From Phycisphaeraceae bacterium (GTDB lineage: Bacteria > Planctomycetota > Phycisphaerae > Phycisphaerales > Zrk34), in assembly GCA_028282805.1 (NCBI GenBank), contig JANQHD010000004.1, forward strand, positions 142,583-206,582: a DNA stretch of 64,000 nt, in the 5' to 3' direction. Each line of letters begins with the position of its first letter. Position 1 is the stretch's first letter. The position numbers were made by a program, and so were the translations under genes. Shown piece by piece: positions 44,411 to 53,459 of this stretch. The notes under the pieces are model-generated. The model made no database searches, was not told the DNA's origin, and was given only the letters and a program-made list of their open reading frames with translations.

Positions 44411-44480
44411 GGGTAAGCCTCCATCATCGCCCACATCGTAGAACCGGCCCGGGCGCCGAGCAACAAAACGCCCCGCAACA

Positions 44481-44533
44481 GCCGGCGGCATACCTGCCGC
44501 CGGTCCGGGACCGGCACCTGTAAGGTGCCGGCT
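44481..44533. repeat. Double-hairpin palindromic repeat, copy 2
   Basis: CCGGCGGC/GCCGCCGG (44482-44489 and 44496-44503, loop ATACCT), then CCGGCACC/GGTGCCGG (44511-44518 and 44524-44531, loop TGTAA). Same layout, stem length and CCGG-x-CCGG centre as copy 1. It lies between the divergent pseudopilin and murC genes, upstream of both, so it is not simply a terminator. Confidence 0.85.
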
Positions 44534-44569
44534 ATTGCCCGCGGCACGGCGCAGGTCTAACATCGCCGC

Positions 44570-46006
44570 GTGGCGCCCGAAACCCAACCGAAGCCGCTGG
44601 TCCTCAACGGCCGATCCCTGCACTTCGTGGGCATCGGCGGGTGCGGCATGTCCGGCCTGGCCCGCATCAGCCGGGCGCTGGGCGCGGCGGTGAGCGGCAG
44701 CGACATGACCGAGACCGACGTCACCCGCGCGCTGATCGAACAGGGCATCGACGTGTCGCACGAGCAGACCACCGACACCCTGCCCGACGGGTGCGACATG
44801 CTCGTGGTCAGCGCCGCGATCAAGGCCGACCACCCCGAGCTGCTCGCCGCGCAAGGCCGGGGCATCGACGTGATGAAGTACGCCGAGCTGCTCGGCCGGC
44901 TCATGCTCGGGCGCACGGGCGTCGCCATCGCCGGCACGCACGGCAAGAGCACCACCACCGCCATGCTCGCCCACGTGCTGATCCGCTGCGGGCTCGACCC
45001 GACGTTCATCGTCGGCGCCACCTGCGCACAGATCGGCGGCGGAAGCCGGATCGGCCGGCCCGATGTGCTCATCGCCGAGGCGTGCGAGTACGACCGCTCG
45101 TTCCACAACTTCCACCCGACGCACGCGGTGGTGCTCAACGTCGAAGAAGACCACCTCGATATTTACGGTTCGCTGGACAAGGTCGTCGAGGCGTTCAACG
45201 GCTTCGCCCGCCTCGCCGCGCCCGACGGGTCGCTTTTGATCGGCCACGACGGGGCCTACCGCACCAACGTCGCCGCGGGCGCCGCCTGCCCCGTCGAAAC
45301 CATCGGCTACGCCCCCGACGCCGACTGGTCGCTGACCGTCAAGCCCCGGCCTGAGCGGAGCGAAGGCCGGGGGCCCCGGGGGCCCCGGGGGTCCGTCGTC
45401 ACCATCGCCCACCACGGCGAAGCGTTGTGCGAGTTCCAACCCCAGCTGCCCGGCGAGCACATGGCCTACAACGCCGCCGTCGCCGCGGTCACCGCGCGCC
45501 GCATGGGCGCGCCGTGGGCGAAGGTCGGCGAGGCGCTGACCTCGTTCCAAGGCCTCGACCGCCGCATGCAGACGCTCGGCCAGCGCCAAGGCGTGACCGT
45601 GATCGACGACTACGGCCACCACCCCACCGAGATCGACACCACCCTGCGCGCCCTCCGCCAGCACCACCGCCCGCAAGACCACGGCGGCCGGCTGATCTGC
45701 GTCTTCCAACCCCACCAGCACTCGCGCACGCGGTTCTTGCTCGAGCAGTTCGCCACGAGCTTCTCCGCCGCCGACCTGGTGATCGTGCCGCACATCTACT
45801 TCGTGCGCGACAGCGAGGAAGACAAGCGGGCGGTGTCGGCCGAAGACCTGGTGAACAAGCTCACGCGGCGCGGCGTGCAGGCGCTGCACATCGACGCGTT
45901 CGACGGCATCACCGCCTGGCTCAGCGCCCACACCCACGCCGGCGACCTGGTCGTGGTCATGGGCGCCGGGCCCGTTTGGCAGGTCGCCCACGACTTTCTC
46001 GCTTAG
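44570..46006 (+). CDS. murC: UDP-N-acetylmuramate--L-alanine ligase
   Basis: 478 residues from a GTG start at 44570; the family motif begins soon after (HFVGIGGCGMSGLARI, residues 18-33). The ATP loop AGTHGKSTTT is at 121-130, EACEYDRSF at 170-178 and GYGHHPTEI-like DDYGHHPTEI near 345. MurC adds L-alanine to UDP-MurNAc in the cytoplasm, so this organism has at least the early muropeptide pathway. Residues 259-274 (PRPERSEGRGPRGPRG) are encoded by an inserted palindromic repeat. No other mur gene is adjacent. The stop TAG lies inside another palindrome. Confidence 0.92.
   Translation: MAPETQPKPLVLNGRSLHFVGIGGCGMSGLARISRALGAAVSGSDMTETDVTRALIEQGIDVSHEQTTDTLPDGCDMLVVSAAIKADHPELLAAQGRGIDVMKYAELLGRLMLGRTGVAIAGTHGKSTTTAMLAHVLIRCGLDPTFIVGATCAQIGGGSRIGRPDVLIAEACEYDRSFHNFHPTHAVVLNVEEDHLDIYGSLDKVVEAFNGFARLAAPDGSLLIGHDGAYRTNVAAGAACPVETIGYAPDADWSLTVKPRPERSEGRGPRGPRGSVVTIAHHGEALCEFQPQLPGEHMAYNAAVAAVTARRMGAPWAKVGEALTSFQGLDRRMQTLGQRQGVTVIDDYGHHPTEIDTTLRALRQHHRPQDHGGRLICVFQPHQHSRTRFLLEQFATSFSAADLVIVPHIYFVRDSEEDKRAVSAEDLVNKLTRRGVQALHIDAFDGITAWLSAHTHAGDLVVVMGAGPVWQVAHDFLA
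45344..45390. repeat. Palindromic repeat inserted in frame within murC
   Basis: Stem CCCCGGCC (45344-45351), 13-nt loop TGAGCGGAGCGAA, stem GGCCGGGG (45365-45372), then a GGGCCCC-rich tail to 45390. The same stem-loop plan with loop TGAGCAAAGCGAA occurs in the intergenic region at 50264-50292, also preceded by AAG. It adds about 16 low-complexity residues to MurC without breaking the frame. Confidence 0.85.
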
Positions 46007-46025
46007 CCCGGTCGCTCGCGACCGG
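46003..46025. repeat. CCGGTCGC palindrome overlapping the murC stop
   Basis: TTAGC followed by CCGGTCGC (46008-46015), TC, GCGACCGG (46018-46025). The TAG in TTAG is the murC stop codon. It is the same family as the terminator-like elements at 53151, 53421 and 54841, but lacks a T-run. Confidence 0.8.
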
Positions 46026-46040
46026 TATCCGATAAGATGA

Positions 46041-47171
<1,131 letters not shown>

Positions 47172-47216
47172 CCCCCGCCCTTTCCTGCGACACAGCGCGC
47201 ACCGGGCCGGGCCGCC

Positions 47217-49853
47217 CTAAAACAGGATGCGCAGCCCCACCTCGATCGAGTGCGCATCGAAGTCCGCGTTGATCAACGAGGTGTGGTCGACGAACAGGCT
47301 CAGGTTCGAGTCCACCCGAACCACCGCGCCCACGCCCAGCCGCAGCGAATCGCGCTCGACGTCGAGCCCGAGGCTGCGGAAGGTGCTGCCCACCAGCGTG
47401 GCGTCGTTGGCCACCTGGTCGTCGAGGTGCTCGTGCTCCCACGCGACCGACACGTGCGGGTAAAAGCCCGACGTTTGGCCCGGGTCGGGCGCGCCGGCCA
47501 GCCTCACGCCCACCAGGGTCCGCAGGCTGTCCGTGCCGTTGCGGGAGACGCTGAGGTTCATGCCCCCGGCCCCGCTCTCGGTGTATGCGTCGTCGACGAC
47601 GTGGGCGTAATCCACGACCACAAACGGCTCCCACGACAGCCTTTCGGTCTCGAACACGCGGCTGACGCTCAGGAACCCGCTGTAGATATCCGAATCGTAA
47701 TCGCCCTCGGCGGTCAGCCCCAGGCCCGCGATCGGCCGACGCGTGTCGGTCCTGCCGATCCCGTACGCACCGCCCACCGTCAGCTGCCAGTCCTTTTCGA
47801 TCCACGCCACGTACACGTTCGCCCAGTAATTCGCCAGCTCCGCCGAACCGCTGCCCGAGTCGCCGTCCAGGTCGGTCCAGGCCGCGGCGATCGAACCGCC
47901 CAGCAACCGGTGCTCGTCGATCAGCGTCTCGACCCCGATATCAAACCCGTGCGAGCGGTAGTCGAACCCGGAGGCAAAGCGGTCGCTGTCCACGTCGCCG
48001 AAGCCGTTGAGGCTGCGCCCCCAGAACGCCAACGAGCCCGGGCGCATCGCCAGCAAACGCTCGGCCTGCACAACGCTTGCCATCGCCGACGAATGCGGGG
48101 CGGCGTCGGCCAGCGCGTGGCGCCGCTGCGCGTGACGCTCGGAACGCATCGCCGTCTGAATCGCCTGAACCCGGTTCAGCTTGCCCGTCCGCACGGCGTG
48201 GCGCTGGTGCAGGCCGGTCCGCTGGGCCGCCTCGCGTGCCCGGGGCTGCGACTGGCCCACCAGTTTCACCAGTTGCGGCTGGGTCATCATCTGGGCCTGG
48301 GTCATCTCCGCGCCGCCGAGCCCGCCGTCCGCCCCGCGATCCAGCGCGATGGCGATCCCCCGCAGGTTCGGGTTCGTCGCGGCGGCGTCGGCGTTGACCG
48401 CCTGGAGGAACGTGCCCACCGGCGTGGTCGTCAGCACCAGGTCGTTGCCGACCACCGACAGGTCGAAATCCAGCAGGAACGACGTGTCGCTGATCGCCCG
48501 GCTCAACGAGTTCGGGTCGCCGACGATGCCCCCGGTCGTCTCGATGATGGTGTGCTGCACCGTGGTGGTGATGAGTTCCGTGGGCGCCGCCAGGATCGTG
48601 CCGGAGGTGAGCACGGCGTCGTCGGCGACGATCTTGTCCGCCGCCGCGTTCGACAGTTCCACCTCGTAGGTCCCGCCGTTTAGTTCGTAGGTGCCCGAGA
48701 CCACCATGGTGCCGATGCTGTTGCCCGGCGCGACCCGCCCGGACCTGACCGTCAGGTTGTTGCCGCCGACCAGGCCGCTCAGCACCCCGCCGTCGATGAT
48801 CACGTCGCCGTTCGGCGCAGCGCCGGCGCCGTCGAAGATCAGCGTCCCCCCCATCACCGTCGTGTCCCCGGCGTAGCTGTTGTCGCCGCTCAGCCTCAGC
48901 GTTCCTTCGCCCCGCTTGACCAGCGCGCCATCCCCCAACAGGTCGCCCGTCAGCGTCAGGCCGTGGCCGTTGGTGTCGATCGTGCCCCCCGCGGCCAGAA
49001 CCACGAAGTTATGGTCCAGCGTCGCGCCCGCACCGGCCCGCAACACACCGCCCTCGAACGTGCTGCCCACCTGGCTGGCCGTCAGTTCCGCCACGGTGTA
49101 GTTCGACTTGGCCGTATCGATGTTGGGGATCGCGGTCAGGCCGGCGGTGCTGAAGCTGCCGGGCGTGCCCACGGGGTTGCCGCCGACCGAGGGCGCGTCG
49201 GCCGACAGCCCGAAGTAGAGCGCGTCGATCGCGAAGTCGTTGCCGCTCAACGCCGGCTGCTGGTTCACCAGGCGGATCACATAGTTCCCCGCGGCGTCGA
49301 ACGTGCCGTCGATGAACGCCAGCTTCCACACGCCCTTCGCGTCCGCCCCGGTGAACGTGACCGAGGTGCCCAGGGGGACGAAGGTGGTGCCGTCGCCGAT
49401 CTCGAACTGCAAGATGGGCCCCGGGGCCGACACGACATTGATCGGGAACAGCGTCGTGATTTGCGCCTCGAAGCGGTACGCCGTGTTGGCCTGCGTCACG
49501 CTGATCAGGTTCTCGCCCTGCCACACCGCGTCGGTGGTGTCGCTGGAGCCGTTGGCCATGAGAAACTCGGTGCCCGAGAAAGCGCTGACGCCGTTGAACG
49601 CGGTGTCGGAGCGGTGGTCCGCCGGGTCGTTGCCCACGGCGAAACCGCCCTCGTGATCCAGGGGCCGCGCGAACGCCGAGCTGTAGTCCGAGGTAAACCC
49701 CGTCTCGCCCGCCTCGAAATCGCCGTTGACGATGAGGTTCTGCCCGCCCGCCGGGCACGCCGCCAAGGCCAGCGCACACAGAAGCGCCGCCACCCCATGA
49801 CCCGTTATGGCTTGCGGCCGACACCCACCGAAAACATGAATCGCCCAGCGCAT
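47217..49853 (-). CDS. Autotransporter-like outer-membrane beta-barrel protein
   Basis: 878 residues. A signal sequence lies near residues 18-38 (GVAALLCALALAACPAGG). Residues 38-230 begin NLIVNGDFEAGETGF, a DUF642-like beta-sandwich start. Around 310-345 is a passenger repeat (GEGTLRLSGDNSYAGDTTVMGGTL), followed by beta-helix-like turns. From about 590 to 878 is an autotransporter beta-barrel ending in VGLRILF, with C-terminal Phe as for BAM-assembled barrels. The His/Arg/Gln-rich stretch 545-590 may be the linker. Function of the passenger is unknown; adhesion is only a guess. Confidence 0.8.
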   Translation of the reverse strand: MRWAIHVFGGCRPQAITGHGVAALLCALALAACPAGGQNLIVNGDFEAGETGFTSDYSSAFARPLDHEGGFAVGNDPADHRSDTAFNGVSAFSGTEFLMANGSSDTTDAVWQGENLISVTQANTAYRFEAQITTLFPINVVSAPGPILQFEIGDGTTFVPLGTSVTFTGADAKGVWKLAFIDGTFDAAGNYVIRLVNQQPALSGNDFAIDALYFGLSADAPSVGGNPVGTPGSFSTAGLTAIPNIDTAKSNYTVAELTASQVGSTFEGGVLRAGAGATLDHNFVVLAAGGTIDTNGHGLTLTGDLLGDGALVKRGEGTLRLSGDNSYAGDTTVMGGTLIFDGAGAAPNGDVIIDGGVLSGLVGGNNLTVRSGRVAPGNSIGTMVVSGTYELNGGTYEVELSNAAADKIVADDAVLTSGTILAAPTELITTTVQHTIIETTGGIVGDPNSLSRAISDTSFLLDFDLSVVGNDLVLTTTPVGTFLQAVNADAAATNPNLRGIAIALDRGADGGLGGAEMTQAQMMTQPQLVKLVGQSQPRAREAAQRTGLHQRHAVRTGKLNRVQAIQTAMRSERHAQRRHALADAAPHSSAMASVVQAERLLAMRPGSLAFWGRSLNGFGDVDSDRFASGFDYRSHGFDIGVETLIDEHRLLGGSIAAAWTDLDGDSGSGSAELANYWANVYVAWIEKDWQLTVGGAYGIGRTDTRRPIAGLGLTAEGDYDSDIYSGFLSVSRVFETERLSWEPFVVVDYAHVVDDAYTESGAGGMNLSVSRNGTDSLRTLVGVRLAGAPDPGQTSGFYPHVSVAWEHEHLDDQVANDATLVGSTFRSLGLDVERDSLRLGVGAVVRVDSNLSLFVDHTSLINADFDAHSIEVGLRILF

Positions 49854-49979
49854 GGCGTCCCCTTCGAAAACCCTCCGCTTGTTAAATCGGCCACCGCCAA
49901 GCTGCGCTTGAATCTTCTCAACGCCGATCTTATCGGCCTGTTCGGTCGCAAAGACGCGGTCCCGGCGGGCACGAACGCA

Positions 49980-50231
49980 TCACCTGCGCAACAAATACCT
50001 GACAAAATCGATCAGCCCCGCGAACTTGTAGTCGGGGTCGATGTAGCGCTCGATCACGTAGAACGCGAAGTAGTACGCCCGACAGAACGCCCAGACCGCC
50101 ACCGCCAGCAGCGCCGCGTGCTTCCAACTCCACGCGTCGATCAACAGCACCGCCGACGCAGTAACACCGATGACGACGAACAGCGCCGCCTTGACGTACA
50201 TCCACTTGGGGTTATTCAGGTCGCGTGCCAT
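49980..50231 (-). CDS. Small two-helix membrane protein of unknown function
   Basis: 83 residues from the ATG at 50231 (MARDLNNPKWMYVKAALF). Two hydrophobic helices, about 14-32 and 36-58, are followed by an amphipathic tail rich in aromatic and basic residues. The start is chosen over an upstream in-frame one because upstream sequence overlaps a palindromic repeat. I do not recognise a family. It lies 69 bp from the DinB gene in the same direction. Confidence 0.6.
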   Translation of the reverse strand: MARDLNNPKWMYVKAALFVVIGVTASAVLLIDAWSWKHAALLAVAVWAFCRAYYFAFYVIERYIDPDYKFAGLIDFVRYLLRR

Positions 50232-50263
50232 GCCCGCATTGTAATCCCCCGCCCACTCACAAG

Positions 50264-50292
50264 CCCCGGGGTGAGCAAAGCGAACCCCGGGG
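50264..50292. repeat. Palindromic repeat, intergenic copy
   Basis: CCCCGGGG (50264-50271), loop TGAGCAAAGCGAA, CCCCGGGG (50285-50292), preceded by AAG. It matches the element inside murC at 45344-45372 in stem length, loop length and 11 of 13 loop bases. It sits between the DinB stop and the small membrane protein start. Confidence 0.85.
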
Positions 50293-50300
50293 GGGCCCAC

Positions 50301-50825
50301 CTACCCCGCCGGCCTGCCCAACCACTCGACGCCGATGCCCGCGCGTCGCCGGAGGATCAGCGCCAGCTGCCCCGCGTGGTGCTGCACGTGGCGCAGGTTG
50401 TTCAGCAGGAATTGCCCCACGTTCAACGGGTGGTACCAGTGGAACCCGCACAGTTCATTGGCGCGCTCGTCCGTCAAACCCCCAAACACCCGCTCGCACT
50501 TCACCCGGCAGTGATCGCAGTAGCCCTGCAACTGCGCCCGGCTGTACGCCTCGTCGGGCGTGCCTACCACGCCGCCCCACTCCCCGTAATCCCCCGGCAG
50601 AAAATGGTAGTGCTCCACATGAAACCCCTGCGGCACAAAATCCTTGTCCGTATCGGAAAGGTAAAAATCCGCAAAGAACAACGTGTGGTACGCGATGTGC
50701 CAGAACGGTGTGCCGTCGGTGCGGTCGTCCCACAAGGCGTCGGGGCATTTGTCGATCGCCTCGCGCAGCATGTCCAGGGCCGTGGTGAACTGGTGGCCGA
50801 TCGCCTCTTGCCAGATACCTTGCAT
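50301..50825 (-). CDS. DinB-family protein
   Basis: 174 residues, four-helix DinB/YfiT-like fold. Likely metal ligands are His43 and His47 ([14 protein letters not shown]) and the histidines in [17 protein letters not shown] near the C-terminus. DinB-like proteins include thiol S-transferases, bacillithiol S-transferase among them, and many of unknown role. A bacilliredoxin-like YtxJ is encoded at 6451-6786, so a bacillithiol link is conceivable though the genes are far apart. The gene is transcribed away from the divergent fucose synthase. Confidence 0.82.
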   Translation of the reverse strand: MQGIWQEAIGHQFTTALDMLREAIDKCPDALWDDRTDGTPFWHIAYHTLFFADFYLSDTDKDFVPQGFHVEHYHFLPGDYGEWGGVVGTPDEAYSRAQLQGYCDHCRVKCERVFGGLTDERANELCGFHWYHPLNVGQFLLNNLRHVQHHAGQLALILRRRAGIGVEWLGRPAG

Positions 50826-50976
50826 ACCAAACCCCTTTCCGCAAACGCGGTCGGACTCATCATGCCCGGTTTTCCGCTTGTTTTCAAGGCTTTTCGCCGA
50901 CCCTGCAATCCGGGCCGCGTCGGCTTACAATACCCGACCGCCCAAGGCGTACGGATCGGGGCGGGGGACGGAACGG

Positions 50977-51939
50977 ATGAGCATGGACTGGACCAACCTG
51001 CGTGTGACCGTGACCGGCGGCGACGGCTTCCTCGGCAACTTCGTGTGCGAGAAGCTGCGCCGGCGCGGCGCCAAGTCCGTCGACATCCCCCAATACCCCG
51101 GCTACGACCTGACGCAGGAAGCCCACGTCGTGCGCATGTACGACGAGTTCGAGCCCGACGTGGTCATCCACCTCGCCGCGGAGGTCGGCGGCATCGGCGC
51201 CAACCGCGAGCACCCCGGCCGCTTCTTCTACGCCAACGCCGCGATGGGCATGCACCTGATCGAGCACGGCCGACAACGGGGCCTCAAGAAGTTCACCCAG
51301 ATCGGCACCGTCTGCGCCTACCCGAAGTTCACGCCCGTGCCGTTCAACGAAGAAGCGCTGTGGGACGGCTACCCCGAGGAGACCAACGCGCCCTACGGCG
51401 TGGCAAAAAAAGCCATGTTCGTCATGCTCGACGGCTACAAGCGCGAATACGGGTTCAACGGCGTGGTCGTCGTGCCGGTCAACCTCTACGGCCCCGGCGA
51501 CAACTTCCACCCCGAAACGTCGCACGTGATCCCCGCGCTGATCCGCAAGTGCTGCGAGGCGATCGACCGCGGCGACGAGGCGATCACCTGCTGGGGCACG
51601 GGCGCAGCGTCACGCGAGTTTTTGTACGTCGAGGACGCCGCCGAGGGCATCCTCACCGCCACCGAGAAGATGGACGAGCCCACCCCCATCAACCTCGGCA
51701 CGGGCCGCGAGATCACCATCAAGGACCTCGTCGAGCTGATCGCCAAGCTCACCGGGTTCACCGGCCGGATCGAGTGGGACGCGACCAAGCCCGACGGCCA
51801 GCCCCGCCGTTGCCTGGACGTGAGCCGGGCCAAGGAGCTGATCGGCTGGCAGGCGACCGTCGGTTTCGAGCAGGGCCTGCGCAATACCATCGAGTGGTTT
51901 CGCAAACAGGATGAGATCCGGGAAGTCGTTTACGGGTGA
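50977..51939 (+). CDS. fcl: GDP-L-fucose synthase
   Basis: 320 residues from the ATG at 50977; a second ATG two codons later is equally possible. Extended SDR features: [48 protein letters not shown] and [11 protein letters not shown] with Tyr-x3-Lys. [22 protein letters not shown] is the fucose synthase block. It epimerises and reduces GDP-4-keto-6-deoxymannose from Gmd to GDP-L-fucose. It stands alone, divergent from the DinB gene. Confidence 0.95.
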   Translation: MSMDWTNLRVTVTGGDGFLGNFVCEKLRRRGAKSVDIPQYPGYDLTQEAHVVRMYDEFEPDVVIHLAAEVGGIGANREHPGRFFYANAAMGMHLIEHGRQRGLKKFTQIGTVCAYPKFTPVPFNEEALWDGYPEETNAPYGVAKKAMFVMLDGYKREYGFNGVVVVPVNLYGPGDNFHPETSHVIPALIRKCCEAIDRGDEAITCWGTGAASREFLYVEDAAEGILTATEKMDEPTPINLGTGREITIKDLVELIAKLTGFTGRIEWDATKPDGQPRRCLDVSRAKELIGWQATVGFEQGLRNTIEWFRKQDEIREVVYG

Positions 51940-51986
51940 CAGTGACATAATGCGGGCCTCGTCTTTAACGCAATGAGGAGGCCATC

Positions 51987-53123
51987 ATGCGAACGCTTCA
52001 AGCTTTAACCGTCGGCCTGTGTGTGACCACGCTGATCGCCGGCTGCGAGGGAAACATGGACAACACCAACACCACCACCAAGACCGAAGTCACCGACTTC
52101 GGCAAGGCCCGCTCCGGCGAGGCCACCCAGCTCTACACGCTGACCAACTCGAACGGCGTCGTCGCCAAGCTCACCAACTTCGGCGCCGCGCTCGTCGAGC
52201 TGCACGCGCCAGATAAAAACGGCGAGCTCGCCGACATCACCTTCGGCTTCGACTCCGTCGCCGGCTACGAGTCCGACGCCCAGGACTACTTCGGCATCGT
52301 CGCCGGCCGCTACGCCAACCGCATCAAGGACGGTAAGTTCACCCTCGACGGCCAGACCTACCAACTGGCGACCAACAACGGCCCCAACCACCTGCACGGC
52401 GGCGGCGACCGCGCGCTGAGCAAGGTCGTGTGGGCCGGCAAGGCCGTCGGCGACAACGCGGTCAAGTTCACCTACACCTCGCCCGACGGCGAAGAGAACT
52501 ACCCCGGCGCGCTGACCGTCTCGGTGACCTACACGCTGACCGACGCCAACGAGCTGCGCATGGACTACAAGGCGACGACCGACAAGCCCACGCCCGTCAA
52601 CGTGACCAACCACGCGTACTTCAACCTCTCCGGCCAGGGCGCGGCGACCATCAACGACCACATCATGATGATCAACGCCTCGAAGTACACGCCCGTCGAC
52701 GACACCCTGATCCCCACCGGCGAGATCGCCCCCGTCGCCGGCACGCCCCTCGACTTCACCAAGCCCACCCCCATCGGCGACCGCGTCGACCAGCTCAACG
52801 ACAAGCCCGGCGCCGGCTACGACCACAACTTCGTGTTGGACGACGCCAGCGACAAGCTCAAGCTCGCCGCCCGCGTCACCCACCCGTCCAACGGCCGGGT
52901 GCTCGAGGTGTGGACCGACCAGCCCGCCCTCCAGTTCTACGGCGGCAACTTCCTCCGCGGCCAGTCCGGCAAGGCCGGCGTGACCTACGCCCACCGCTCC
53001 GGCTTCTGTCTCGAAGCCCAGCACTACCCCGACTCGCCGAACCAGCCGGCCTTCCCCAACACCATCCTCCGCCCCGGCGAGACCTACACGCAGACCACCG
53101 TGTACAAGGTCGCCGTCGAGTAA
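51987..53123 (+). CDS. galM: Lipoprotein aldose 1-epimerase (galactose mutarotase)
   Basis: 378 residues. The N-terminal signal ends in the lipobox LIAGC with lipidated Cys20, so it is exported and membrane-anchored. The mutarotase blocks follow: TNFGAALVELHAPD, GIVAGRYANRIKDG, NGPNHLHGGG with the catalytic His, NVTNHAYFNLSG and FCLEAQHYPDSPNQP with the catalytic Glu. It interconverts anomers of free hexoses, here outside the cytoplasm. A strong stem-loop with six T's follows the gene. Confidence 0.93.
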   Translation: MRTLQALTVGLCVTTLIAGCEGNMDNTNTTTKTEVTDFGKARSGEATQLYTLTNSNGVVAKLTNFGAALVELHAPDKNGELADITFGFDSVAGYESDAQDYFGIVAGRYANRIKDGKFTLDGQTYQLATNNGPNHLHGGGDRALSKVVWAGKAVGDNAVKFTYTSPDGEENYPGALTVSVTYTLTDANELRMDYKATTDKPTPVNVTNHAYFNLSGQGAATINDHIMMINASKYTPVDDTLIPTGEIAPVAGTPLDFTKPTPIGDRVDQLNDKPGAGYDHNFVLDDASDKLKLAARVTHPSNGRVLEVWTDQPALQFYGGNFLRGQSGKAGVTYAHRSGFCLEAQHYPDSPNQPAFPNTILRPGETYTQTTVYKVAVE

Positions 53124-53144
53124 AACAGTCGTCATCACACGAAA

Positions 53145-53225
53145 CACGTTTAGCCCGGTCGCCCGCGACCGGGTTTTTTCATGCGAGCGATGACCTGTAG
53201 CGGATTGTTCACCGCGAAGGCGCGG
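53145..53225. repeat. 81-bp direct repeat, copy A
   Basis: Starts CACGTTTAGCCCGGTCGC and ends ACCGCGAAGGCGCGG. It matches 54835-54915 with six mismatches in 81 bases, at a distance of 1690 bp. It contains the terminator hairpin at 53154-53179. Confidence 0.9.
53154..53179 (+). terminator. Rho-independent terminator after galM
   Basis: CCCGGTCGC (53154-53162), CC, GCGACCGGG (53165-53173) followed by six T's (53174-53179). It lies 30 bases after the aldose epimerase stop, on the right strand. The innermost pairs would open to give a larger loop. Confidence 0.85.
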
Positions 53226-53324
53226 AGAGCGCAAAGGACCGCGGAGTGCATGAGAGATAGTTGCCGAGCGCCGTGAAGCGAGGGGAGAGAAACCCCGGCG
53301 CGCCGCGTGAACGCACGCCCACCA

Positions 53325-53351
53325 AGACGAATTTTAACTTAAAATTCGTCT
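53325..53351. other. 27-nt AT-rich interrupted palindrome
   Basis: Arms of 13 bases, AGACGAATTTTAA and TTAAAATTCGTCT, around one central C. The match is perfect. It is strikingly AT-rich for this genome and lies between two convergent genes. It could be a bidirectional terminator or a protein-binding site. Confidence 0.75.
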
Positions 53352-53420
53352 CACACACCCGCCCGAACCGCGCGTGGCACGCGAATGTCGTCTTTGTGCG
53401 CAGTCGGGGATCAATGGGAG

Positions 53421-53440
53421 CCGGTCGCGGGCGACCGGGC
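53421..53440 (-). repeat. CCGGTCGC palindrome, inverted copy
   Basis: On the minus strand this reads as the same TTTAGCCCGGTCGCCC-GCGACCGG element found at 53150 and 54840. It lies 20 bases after the stop of the minus-strand lipoprotein gene. Without a T-run it is at most a weak terminator. Confidence 0.75.
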
Positions 53441-53459
53441 TAAACGCTTGGGGTCGGGT

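Larger units (their letters stand above)
53124..53459. other. Gene-free 336-bp convergent region rich in palindromes
   Basis: No credible coding frame. It holds the terminator/repeat at 53145-53225, an AT-rich palindrome at 53325-53351 and an inverted copy of the CCGGTCGC palindrome at 53421-53440. It separates two genes that converge, so transcription termination from both sides is the simplest role. Confidence 0.75.
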
